Part shown: positions 21,626 through 30,920 of the stretch, one piece after another | Layout of the letters: the number at the start of each line of letters is the position of its first letter | How positions within the stretch are numbered: the first letter of the stretch is position 1 | Assembly: GCA_950295325.1 (NCBI GenBank) | Contig: OX485806.1 | Span: 33,604,001-33,668,000 of the forward strand | Length of the DNA: 64,000 bases | Direction of reading: 5' to 3' | Origin: Polytrichum commune | Taxonomy: Eukaryota > Streptophyta > Polytrichopsida > Polytrichales > Polytrichaceae | Position numbers and translations under genes: made by a program | The notes under the pieces: generated by a model | Told to the model about the DNA's origin: nothing | Databases searched by the model: none | Seen by the model: the letters and a program-made list of their open reading frames with translations, nothing else

Positions 21626-24600
21626 ATGGCTTCATCGTCAGTTCTTCCTCCCGTCTCTGAGATGGCCGAAATTCGTTCCCATGGCATCGGTGTCCCTATT
21701 CTCTTCCCCATTGATGCACAGGGTATTGCTGTAGTCTCGGAGCTTCATCTTTGCCTTAGGTTCTCTCTTCAACCTGATACAGTATGGGTAGACCGTGAGA
21801 TCTTCGATGATACTAGATTGCTCGTTCATTCCTTCCATGAGTCCTCCAAGCTAACTGACAATGGCAATGTGTGGGAGCTTCGCGCTGGAAAGTATAGTGT
21901 TGTTGGCTGGCCAGCTTCTCAGATGGAAGAGTCAACAGAACTCCTTGCTCCTCTTCGATCTTCCACTGCTGACTTTAGCACACCTCCGGTAATAAGTGTC
22001 AAGACCGAGCCTGACGTAGACAACGTTGTAGACTTGTCTGATTCTTCGACTGAAGATGTATATGTGAGGAAGGCTGATGTTCATGATTCCCCTCCTTTGT
22101 TTCCCTCTTCTTCCTATGTAACGCCTTCTCCTTCTCGCTCTGTGCCTTTATCTCCTTCCGTACCGTCTACGTCCAAACCTCCTCCACCTATTGTTCACTG
22201 TCTTCGTCGTCTTTGTTCTATACCCGGTAGTAAGAGCGTCCTCAAGAAACTAGATTACGATCAAATCAAAATCCTAGAGGTTAATCACCTCCCCCCTCGT
22301 TTCGATGGTACCCAGTTATTTGTCCTCCCTGCACCCGAAGTCTCATCATCTCAATCCAGGGCCAAGTCCATGGACGGCATGGACAAGCAATATGATGGCC
22401 ATGTTTGGACGAAGACTCAAACCACCAACATTACAAACGACGTTGGCCTTGCATTTCGTTCCTCTACCTGTGTTGGCCATCTACAATGCCAAAACCCGAG
22501 TTGTGATTACCTTCAACGCGCCCATCGTCTCTCTGAGGTCAACGACACGGAATTTGATGGTTTCACTAAAGAGCCTTTCCCTCTCTCTGGCATTGTGCCA
22601 TCCGGATCTACTCTGGTGTGCAGGATCTGCAAACAACCTCCCAAATGCATTGCACTATGCGATGCAAAAATCTTCTACGTCCATGGGAAGGAGTCCTCCC
22701 AAAGAGCCTGCATTCATATCGGTACTCATCAACATCCAGTCAAGGTTGGAGACTGCCGAGACAGTCGGAAGCGTATCAATGCACTTCTCGAGGAGCACGT
22801 TGAGCGTACGCCTCAGGCCACGCACAGCAAGATCGTCCTTGAAGCCAACAAGGACATTGTTGGTGAGTTCCTCCTTTCTGAAAATAGTGAGAAACACCGT
22901 CTCCTCTCCTTAACAGAGCTCGAACCTGTGTTTGAGAGCTGTAGAGAGTTGAATTCCCCAAACCTTCGATCTAAGGTTACCTCTTTCAAATTTTTGCGGA
23001 GGTTCAGTGTTATGGATGGCATCGCTAAGCTCAGAGGCGTTAGCAATTGGGCCTACGTCCAAAGGAACCAATTCCCAGGACAAGGTGACGATGCTGACAA
23101 GGTGTTCGTCTTCAAGATGTCCGAGGTTGGTCCTGGAAGTGGAGTGGATTTGGTTCGTCGGATGCAACCGGGTGGGGACCTCGAGAACGCGTGGATGATG
23201 TCCGATCACGTCAAGCGGGTCAAAGGGTGGACCACCATGGCCGCTCATGTCTACGATGGGACTTATCAACGGGTTATGACCATTTCATGTTGTGATTTCC
23301 AATCGGAGGATAAGGATGCGCAAGTGCTCTTCTGGCAGAACCTCAACCACGTCATGGCCCGCCACGATATCCCACATCCAAACTTTATAGGCTTCATGGC
23401 CGACAATGCCCAAGCCAATTGGAACGCTGTTCGCATTGTGTATGGTTCAGGGGATCCCAAAGTTCCAATGGAGGGTCGTGAGCGCACTTGTTTTTTTCAT
23501 TGGAAACAGTCGCTCGAGAAACATACGAAATCGTACATAAAGCATGAGTTACAAGACCAACATAGACACCTTTGCCTTCAATATCGTAATGCTTCTTCTA
23601 TGCAAGAGGCGGAGACTAGGTACCTAGCTATCAAGGCTTGGTGGGCGTCATCGAATTGTACGAGTGAGGACGGTCTCAAGCATCTTCAGCTCTGGCTTGC
23701 TTTCTGGCACTTCCGCTACCTTCAATGGGGTGGTTTCATGGAACTGGTACATCTCCTTCATGATTCATTGTTGGTTTTTCATGGTTTCAGTTTCCTCTCT
23801 CTGTACCTATCCTAACACTTGATTTCTCCAAGCAGGAAAAGGTTTTAACCCAAGGCCAGTTGGCCGAGATGCCGTCGTGCAATCTTGCGGAGTCCGTCCA
23901 CAACAAGTGGCTTCAAGCCTCCGGCAACAAGGGTGGAGATCTATACGTGGCTACGGTGGACGACTACATTCGGGCCTTCTTACAAGTTGTTGCATACTAC
24001 CAGTTCCTTAAAGGTGGAATTGGCGGAGATGGTCCAAGCAAAGAAGAACTAAAGCTCAGGGGTGCTCAACGTCGAGCTCAGCGTACTGGCGACCCCACGG
24101 TGTTGCAGAAGGTCTTGCTTGATATGCCCGGTGGGGAAGAGTTTTGCACTCGCGATCCCCACCTTGAGGGCGCCGAGGTGTTTGGATCGCAGAAGCGAAG
24201 ACCAGACACTCTAATTGGTGATGATGGCGAGACCCACCGTCCCGATACCGTGAACTTCTCTCGCCCTCCCCCCGGTAAGCGAGTCACTCGCTCTCAACCT
24301 GAAACACTGCCTACTATCATTGAGGAGTCTTCCCCCTCTGTACAAGAGGTTCAAGTGCCTTCACCTGCAGGACTTGGTTTCCAGCGTGTCACCGCCGTGC
24401 AAGAAACCAAAGTAGATGTCTCTCTTTGGCATATTGCCTGCATACCCTATACCTCTGGGAAGTCCTGTTGGGCTAATCATGCGGGCACGAAAAAAAAATG
24501 CACCGCAAGAATCGTCACCAATAACAAGAGCGTCCCTGCGCCCACCTACACCGGTATATGGCATCATTACAAACTCCAATCTATGAAGCGCACAGACTTT

Positions 24601-25293
24601 GTCTTTTGCCCAGATGACATCGAGCGTTGCGTCAAAGGCCCTCGTCGGAAATGAGTCATGCCGTTCTCTACTGATGAGCAGAAGCCACCTATTCCCCCAA
24701 TCTGGCCCGTGAAGATTGGTACCAACCTCACCCGCTCGGAGATCTTCGCGCTTGAGAACGCAGGTTTTCAACTCCCACCAAAGGAGCGCATCACACCGTC
24801 TCGACTCTTCACCAACTCTGCGACCCCGCTGGATATGTCTCGAATCCGTGTTCCAGAAAACCCCGACTTTATCCCTACCACAAGATTGTCCAAGCTTGTT
24901 CGGCGATCCAGAAGCGCACCTTCGGCAAAGCAGAGGCAGATGGTGGCCTCTGCTGAAGCTATGCATGCAACTGTTATGAAGTTAACTATGATCCCTCAAC
25001 CGGGATTTGGTTGCATTATCACACTGCAGTCCAAATCAGAACCCCAACCATCCATCTACCAAGTGACAGTGAGTTCTCTTCCAGAGTGCAACTGCGCCTA
25101 CTTCTTGGATATGATTTCCAAGTTCGGCCGCAAACGAAATTCTTATATGAATTGTAAGCATTTGTATTACATCTTCGTCAAGGTTTCTAATTTGGATGCG
25201 GAAGTGAATTTGTTCATACACGTCCCGACATTTAGTTTCAATGAGGTCAAACTCATCATGGAGGGAGGTCTCTTGACTCAATCTACTTCCTAG
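21626..25293 (+). pseudogene. MULE-like DDE transposase with SWIM zinc finger, one in-frame stop
   Basis: Exon 1 to 23746, intron 23747-23835 (GTACAT..AGCAG), exon 2 from 23836. The start is taken at 21626 (MASSSVLPPVSE); an upstream in-frame ATG at 21533 adds 31 hydrophobic residues. A zinc-binding region has CQNPSC and VCRICKQPPKC (about 22487-22660). The catalytic triad fits Asp in YDGTY (about 23255), Asp in MADNAQ (about 23402) and Glu in CNLAESVHNKW (about 23890), with C-x2-H-W after the second Asp, as in Mutator-like transposases. After a TGA at 24652-24654 the same frame runs 211 more codons with a SWIM finger C-x-C-x19-C-x-H (25087-25161). The stop separates catalysis from SWIM; a C-to-T change of an arginine codon would explain it. 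Confidence 0.75.
24652..24654 (+). other. In-frame TGA inside the transposase gene
   Basis: Codons GGA-AA before and GTC-ATG after are in the same frame as both halves. CGA to TGA by deamination of a methylated CpG is the simplest origin. Alternatives are a short unrecognised intron or a truncated but functional product. Confidence 0.7.
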
Positions 25294-25454
25294 AATTCCT
25301 CTCAACCTAGCACTACATTGGGATATGATATATGTGTCAATTTCTGGACCTCTTGTGAAGCAATAATTGATTGATATAATAAAGATATAATCTCAATGAT
25401 TATGTTTATTCCATTCAAAGTATCGTATTACAATGTATCATTTGTCTATCAACT
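25294..25454. other. Shared 3' region of convergent genes
   Basis: AT-rich, with AATAATTG and ATAATAAAG on +, usable as polyadenylation signals for the transposase. It separates the transposase stop from the stop of the minus-strand small gene by about 160 bp. Confidence 0.45.
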
Positions 25455-25922
25455 CTATTTTCGTTTTGCATACTTCTTGGATGAATCCGAGGGAGGTGGA
25501 CCCGGTCGAAGCAAATCCATATAAGAAATTGTCTTATCTCTCTTTCGATCCTTCAACGGAAGATGATGCGGCGGCAAGGCTCTCATCCGTTTACGAAATG
25601 AAATAGACTTCGAAGATTCCCCTTCCACCTTCACCTCCTCCTCCGTTTCGTTCGATTTGTCTTCATCCAAATCAGCGTCATTCTCGGGCACATCTTCCTG
25701 CCTCTTTTCTTTTTTCTCACGTTGTTTTTGTTCCTCCCGCATCCTCCACCTCCATGCTTGTGTAGACTGCGAAAATGGAGTTAGGTCGTAGTCATCACTA
25801 CTTCGATTTCCAGTAGCAAACGAAAATTCCGGCGATAAATTAACCGGAATATGAGGATCTGCTAGACTTCTAATTTCCTTATCCCATCCTAATCCAGCAA
25901 ACATGTCTTTTTCATCACCCAT
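25455..25922 (-). CDS. Small charged protein, third gene of the 24-kb element
   Basis: Single-exon frame of 155 codons from MGDEKDMFAGLGWDKEIRSL. An upstream in-frame ATG at 25964 overlaps the TATA box and is unlikely. The middle is very charged and probably coiled-coil (RMREEQKQREKKEKRQED, NETEEEVKVEGESS), and the C-terminus is basic with proline (RDKTISYMDLLRPGPPPSD, KKYAKRK). I recognise no domain. It sits between the transposase (convergent, about 160 bp) and the right end. Small second proteins of MULEs (such as MURB) assist or regulate transposition, so an accessory role is possible but unproven. Confidence 0.55.
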   Translation of the reverse strand: MGDEKDMFAGLGWDKEIRSLADPHIPVNLSPEFSFATGNRSSDDYDLTPFSQSTQAWRWRMREEQKQREKKEKRQEDVPENDADLDEDKSNETEEEVKVEGESSKSISFRKRMRALPPHHLPLKDRKRDKTISYMDLLRPGPPPSDSSKKYAKRK

Positions 25923-25962
25923 TGTATGCAAGTGTATATACAATGATGTTGGGTATGAGTCC

Positions 25963-25973
25963 AATATATAATC
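25963..25973 (-). promoter_or_regulatory. TATA box of the small charged-protein gene
   Basis: Minus strand AGATTATATATTGG, about 45 bp upstream of ATG 25922. A second TATATACAC lies closer, at 25933-25940. Confidence 0.5.
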
Positions 25974-25974
25974 T

Positions 25975-26401
25975 ATTCGGCCACAAACGATAATTGCTAA
26001 AGTCCAAGCTATAGAGTAGACTCACATATAAGACAAAGAGAAAAGTGATGAATAAAAACGAAGGAAGTTGATTATTTTGATTCCTTTGTATTTTGATTGA
26101 TTCATTCTTCAATTATACCAATCTCAGAAAATCCATTTTCATTGATTTTTTCTTGTAATCATCCATGATTTTAACAATTCAACCACCTCGCGGTCTCCAA
26201 ACTTAGTGAGACCATTTCAATTTCAGGGCATTTTTGTTTATTTTATGACCTATAATTCCCACGGAAATAGGTCCAATTTTTTTACTAAGTTTGGCAGATT
26301 CTGGAATATTCCAGGCATATTCTTGTCTGTTTTTGAAACATTCCTATTTTTATCGGGAAGGTTTGCTATTTTTATTTCATCTACGCTCTCTGCTCTCCAA
26401 A
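25975..26401. other. Right subterminal region of the 24-kb element
   Basis: AT-rich, no convincing gene. Contains the inverted copy of the subterminal motif (CCACGGAAATAGG, 26259-26271). A minus-strand frame runs through here only because it reads in from the interrupted CACTA exon. Confidence 0.5.
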
Positions 26402-26422
26402 TCTCCGCTCTCCGCTCACATA
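26402..26422 (-). repeat. Right terminal inverted repeat of the 24-kb element
   Basis: Minus strand TATGTGAGCG, G, AGAGCGGAGA. Followed outward by CAAG (26423-26426), matching CAAG at 2190-2193. Confidence 0.85.
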
Positions 26423-27739
26423 CAAGTGTCGTCCGAGACACTGCTTCTACGTCTGTGACTGCATCAATCGCAGCATCCTCGGAGACGTCGCTCGGGACAG
26501 GAATCGCGGACGCCACACGCATGTCCGCACCGCCCACCGCGCTGATAACTGGGGTGGGAGCTTGTTTCTGTGCCACCATCACCAGATCCTCCATCGTTGA
26601 CGTCAATGCCGAAATATCGAGCATCTTCGCAGACGATGAAGGCTCCGTCATGCTATCAATGTTAGTCGGATGTTTCTGACTCTGATTCTGAAGAATCATT
26701 CGCATCATGTCCTCCATGCGCTTGTTTGAGGCTGCCACATTCTCTCCAAGGCGTGTGACGCTGCCCTCCAAATCCGTCACTCGAGTGCGCATCGACTCCA
26801 TTTCCGAGCCATGATGGGGACGCGCTCGGCGCTTTTCCTCCTGTATGCGTTGGTACTCTTTGGCAACCTCGGCGTCAATCTCCGCATCGTACGGTGCCTT
26901 GTTCTTCAACATCGCCTGCATGGCACATTAAAGTCATTACGGATGAAAGGGGACGTCGACAACAATGCGTTCCAACAGGTGCAGGTCGCACACTTTGTCA
27001 CAATGCCCGCACATCTCCCAGTCTGCATGCCGGACACACACGTCAATGCCATCACATTCACTTCACAAGCGACCAACACTGGGTGCCCACACTACACCCA
27101 CGTTAGAAAGGGTACAAACCAGTATGTTACCACAAGAGAGAAAATTGATATCATCGACGTCCATATGGACGTCGATAGCGATTGTCGAGCGTTTCAGTAC
27201 ACATGTCCACAAAAACGCACGGACGTCCTGTTCGGCTCCACTCACAGATTGTCAGCATGACACTCTGTGCTAAATACATGTCCACCCTGACGTCAGCGAG
27301 AATGTCATGCCTGCCTACATAGACATACACCCTGTTGCTCATGTCCAGAATGATGTTTGGTTGCGCTTAAAATGTCAGATTCGGGTTTCACATCGCAAAT
27401 TAACGCGACACATGCATGCCAAAAAATTGATGTGCAAACCTTACCTGTGTATAGGCGTTTGAATAATCGCTTCCTCTCGTGCCGTGGCTGGCCTTCCCAT
27501 CCCGTCGTGGGATCCAGGTCCTTTGCATACTTCTTGATGTCGGCGCACAGGACAGCCTTCATGGCGCCAAAAGGCTGCCCTTGCGCATCCAGCTCCACAC
27601 GTTTCTTCAAGGCAGTGCTCCCCCCTCCCTTACGTGTTGGTAGTGGATGTGATGTTTCAATCCCATCACTGTTCTCCTGATCGCCGTCTGATTCCGTGCC
27701 CGAGTTGGTTGCGTATCCTCGGCTACAACAACCACATTC

Positions 27740-28133
27740 CACAATCAAGGAATCTCCAGGTGCACACATATGCGACTACCCACTGAGCTTGAGCAGCCAC
27801 ATTGCAACCAGTTACTGCCCCTATGAATCATACACGCAGTCAAGAGCATGGACGAGCAACTTCAGAGTTCAGGAAGATTACCAATCACGATGTTCAAGCT
27901 GTAGCTGAAGAGTACCCATCATAGATGACCTGGTTGTCCAAGAGGGTATATCCATTCGATAGGTTTAGGGTCCAGGAAGATTACCCATAGACATGAACTG
28001 GTTGAGTTTAAGAGATAACCAATTCACTGCTGAGAGGTCAAAAGCGACCAATTACATTGACCCGTGTGAAGGATCAACCCTAATGTCGGCTCCATCAACT
28101 AATTGGGGGTTGTGCGCCATACGAGCTAAGCCA
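27740..28133. other. Intron sequence with repeated ACCAATTCA/AACTGGTTGA phrases
   Basis: No gene. Phrases such as CAGGAAGATTACC and TGAACTGGTTGAG recur and resemble phrases at 37009-37090 and 50440-50670, suggesting fragments of one dispersed repeat. Confidence 0.4.
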
Positions 28134-28149
28134 TAAGAGCATCCCCACT

Positions 28150-28395
28150 AGACCGGGCACCGCCCCGGGCATAATTGCACCGGTGGCACCCCGGGCATAG
28201 TGTGGGTTTACCCGACATATTGTTGGAGCCCACTAGCTCGGGTACATGCCCCTCTTCGAGGCCGGCCCCCGCCCGGTATTACCCCCTTGCCCGATTCCAT
28301 TAGCCTTGCCCGATGCCTTGCCCGGATACCGATCCCGTGCCCGATGTGTTGCCCGATTCCCTACCCGATCCCTTTCGGTTCTCCGCCCGGAAATA
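28150..28395. repeat. GCCCGA/GCCCGG-rich degenerate repeat
   Basis: About twenty copies of GCCCGG or GCCCGA-type words (TGCCCGATTCC, TTGCCCGATGCC, GTGCCCGATGTG). GC content is far above the neighbouring sequence. Confidence 0.7.
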
Positions 28396-28599
28396 TACTA
28401 AAATCCCTTGTTAACTAATTCACTAATTAACTAATTCACTAATCATACTAGATTTTCATCAATCACGAAATAAAACATTACACTAATATCACTATATGAG
28501 TTAATTTGAGACTTTCTATTGTCACCCATTAATATATGGACCACAACAACATGGTCTAATGTTTGAGTCGTCCTACCTAAACCATCTTGAAATGGGTTC

Positions 28600-28771
28600 T
28601 TAAAGACTGCAGATTTGTTTTCTTGGTTTTCCAGCTGCAATTTCAAGACATTGGGGGCATGTTATATACCGCTGGAAAGATATTTTCAATACCTTTCCAA
28701 CGGTATATAACATGCCCCCAAATTCTTAAAATTTCAGCTGTAAAACCCACAAAACAAATCTGCAGTCTTTT
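28600..28771. repeat. Long near-perfect palindrome (foldback)
   Basis: Left arm AAAGACTGCAGATTTGTTTT ... GGGGGCATGTTATATACCG, then loop ATATTTTCAATAC, then the inverse arm ending CAAATCTGCAGTCTTT. Arms are about 80 bp with few mismatches. A transcript would form a long hairpin. Confidence 0.85.
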
Positions 28772-28888
28772 AGTGACTGCAGATCAGGGTGGTCAAAAGC
28801 TCATGGTCCCATAACCGTCGTCAAAACCCCAAGTTGCAGGTATAAAAGAAAAAATTCATGGAGCTCCAGGGAGCTGGAGCGTGGCGTG

Positions 28889-28982
28889 GTTTGTGTCTGT
28901 GTCTGTGTCTGTGTCTGTGTCTGTGTCTGTGTCTGTGTCTGTGTCTGTGTCTGTGTCTGTGTCTGTGTCTGTGTCTGTGTCT
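28889..28982. repeat. (TGTCTG)n microsatellite
   Basis: About fifteen perfect copies of GTGTCT. The long His/Arg and Val/Ser frames over it are repeat artefacts. Confidence 0.95.
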
Positions 28983-30459
28983 AGCATAGTGCGTTGCTAC
29001 ATTGATCCAAAATTGTGCATTCTTCTGCCCTATCCCTCTCCTGGCATCCGACTGGTGGACGTTAGAACTTGGCGTCCTGGGCACCGGATTTCCAGTAGTG
29101 CCGTTCAACTGACTTATACCTCTGCTGGTGGGGACGCTCTAAGGACCTGCTAGAGACAACTACAGGTGACGTCTAGTAATTGCGCAGACTGCAATACCGA
29201 TTATGCCCACGCCCCGACTCTGATTCCAGCAGAGATCGAAATGTCACTTTTCAAATTGGATGTCCACTTGGACAACCAGATGTCTAACCGACATCCACTG
29301 TGACACATGGGCCTAGACGCGGCTCAATTGAACTGGTCGAACAGGCGCGGACATCGCGACGATGAAGACTGGTTGTGCTTTACGCTAGCATCAACACCAG
29401 GAAGAGGTCAGGAAAGGAGGAGAAAGACCCACTTACCTCCAGGATTGCTCCGGCACGTCCTCAGCCGCATCCTCCTCCGATGATGATACCTCGATTATGC
29501 GGCGGCGTCTTGCCGGGGGTGAGCCACGCCTCCCAGCCACATGCCGCGGGTCCTCTCTGGCCTTGGATCGCCGCTCTCCAGCTGCGCGCCTGTGTTCTAC
29601 CAATGTTGCTGGAGACATCTCCTTGCGCTTCCCAGTGCGATCCCGTGTTCGCAGCATCTTGGACACCCAAAAGCAACACAAGGGCGTGGGAAGGCAGCGC
29701 AGCGCCGTAGGGAAAGCAACACATCGGCGTTGCAGCAGACACCACAATGGAGACTAGCGGACGTAGGTAAGAGGATCTATGCACCTCGGCATCGGAGAAG
29801 ACCTATGGCCGACTGTGACCCTATGCCCAACCCACTGGAGGCCGTACAGGCACCTAAAACCGGGGGCTGCCACGTGTCCGCATGCGGGCTTCCCAGTGCC
29901 ATTGTCGGAGTTCGGCTTCCAGTGGCCGAGAGCGGCGAAAAATTTCGCCGCACAACAAAATTTGAACTTGACCGTGACCTAAATTGTGATGCATGCATAT
30001 GAGATGGAAGATTTACCTGTTTTGGAACTGGGTTGATAGCGATGCTCGATGACTCAGTGGGTGTTGTGAAATTTTCACTCCCAAAGAAGTTGAGCAAGCG
30101 TGAGCGGCGGTGACGGTGTGCACGTTGGGTTCTTTGAATTGTGTTGGGTTTTTGGGATGGCATCATTGCATTCTTCTCTTTGCATTCAAACACCAAAGTG
30201 GACAACACTGCAGCGGCCTCGGAGTCATCCGCATCCACCCTTTGCGGATGTTGTGATGTGTCTATAAAACGGACAACCCTACCAGGCTTTCGTGCTGAAC
30301 GCGACACCGCCATGCTGCTAAGGGATGTTCAAGCAATGAGTGTACAAAGGTGAAGCCGCAACACTTAGGGTTTAGAGAATGTCGGCGAGCCTTCTCAAGG
30401 TCCTCTGGGGCATCCACTGCCTGGAATACCCTCTGGGACACGTGGGAAAAGGTCAGTTA

Positions 30460-30920
30460 CATTGTTTTTTTACTGGCGTCGTAGATACCAGTGTTTTCTT
30501 GGACGTCATGTAAGACACCCAATGCGACATGTGCTTAATTCGAACACTGTGCGCTCCCCATTGTGTGCGGGAATGAAAGATCCAGGTCATCGACGTGATC
30601 ATTGTGGTTTCGATGTTCTGCAGCAGTCAAATCCCTCACGTGGGTGTGTATAGAACACACTGCCGTGTAGTGTGTGACCTTCATTTTGGTGTCCAAGAAG
30701 ATGTCACAATTGACGCCGACAGATCAACAGCAATGTCCCCATGGACATTCTCAGTGACATCCACCCTGGAAGAGACACTCCGCATAGTGTCAACGAATGG
30801 TATCCTCTGTTTATATCAATGCTCATGCGCAACACGACCACGCGGAGACCTTGCGGAAGCGCTGCAGGGTGTGTAACATCGGCCCAGTGAGGTAACATCT
30901 TCCAATTCGGGACACGCAAC
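30460..30920. promoter_or_regulatory. Divergent promoter region of the CACTA element
   Basis: Between the start codons at 30313 (-) and 30921 (+). Contains several GACGTC, GACATCCACC and GACATTC words like those of the subterminal regions, so transposition proteins could also act here. A TATA-like TTTATATCAATG lies at about 30809-30820. Confidence 0.45.

Larger units (their letters stand above)
2194..26422. mobile_element. 24.2-kb nested DNA transposon carrying a MULE-like transposase, a ParB/DNA-methyltransferase-like gene and a satellite
   Basis: The left end reads TATGTGAGCG(T)AGAGCGGAGA and the right end, on the minus strand, TATGTGAGCG(G)AGAGCGGAGA: 20 of 21 positions match. CAAG flanks both ends (2190-2193 and 26423-26426). 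A further shared motif, CCTATTTCCGTGG, lies 72 bp inside the left end and, inverted, about 151 bp inside the right end. Excision restores the reading frame of the host CACTA gene. Cargo: methyltransferase-like gene (-), transposase (+) divergent from it, and a 155-codon gene (-) next to the right end. MULEs normally duplicate 8-11 bp, so a 4-bp duplication is unusual; because the bases next to the ends are ambiguous, the duplication could also be read as AA with GTATG ends. Confidence 0.85.
28137..29139. mobile_element. Non-autonomous PIF/Harbinger-type element in an intron of the CACTA gene
   Basis: Left end GAGCATCCCCACTAG and right end, on the minus strand, GAGCGTCCCCACCAG. Both ends are flanked by TAA (28134-28136 and 29140-29142), the TWA duplication typical of PIF/Harbinger. 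It is 1,003 bp with no transposase. It contains a GCCCG-rich segment, a near-perfect palindrome and a TGTCTG microsatellite. Confidence 0.75.
26427..30313 (-). pseudogene. CACTA accessory gene (TnpA-position), exons 1-4, interrupted
   Basis: Four phased exons: 30313-30017 (starts MAVSRSARKPGRVVRFID), 29657-29437 (basic, RRRIIEVSSSEEDAAED), 27722-27440 (DPTTGWEGQPRHERKRLFKR, LYTGK) and 26915-26427 (KNKAPYDAEIDAEVAKEYQR, then a probable coiled coil with MESMRTRVTDLEGSVTRLGE). The 84-codon end is stranded at 2193-1939. The complete product would be about 514 residues. Position, strand and divergence from tnp2 fit the second protein of CACTA elements, which binds subterminal repeats; the sequence alone does not prove the family. 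Intron 2 carries a Harbinger-type element. Interrupted by the 24-kb insertion. Confidence 0.65.

Noticed and set aside
22305-23269. Overlapping frames inside the transposase
   Set aside because: No motifs, and codon pattern and DDE residues support the main frame.
26250-26426. C-terminus of the CACTA accessory protein reading KIANLPDKNRNVSK
   Set aside because: This is read-through into the inserted element's terminal repeat; the true end is at 2193-1939.
28821-29153. Proteins rich in His-Arg or Val-Ser over the TGTCTG tract
   Set aside because: Translation of a microsatellite on both strands.
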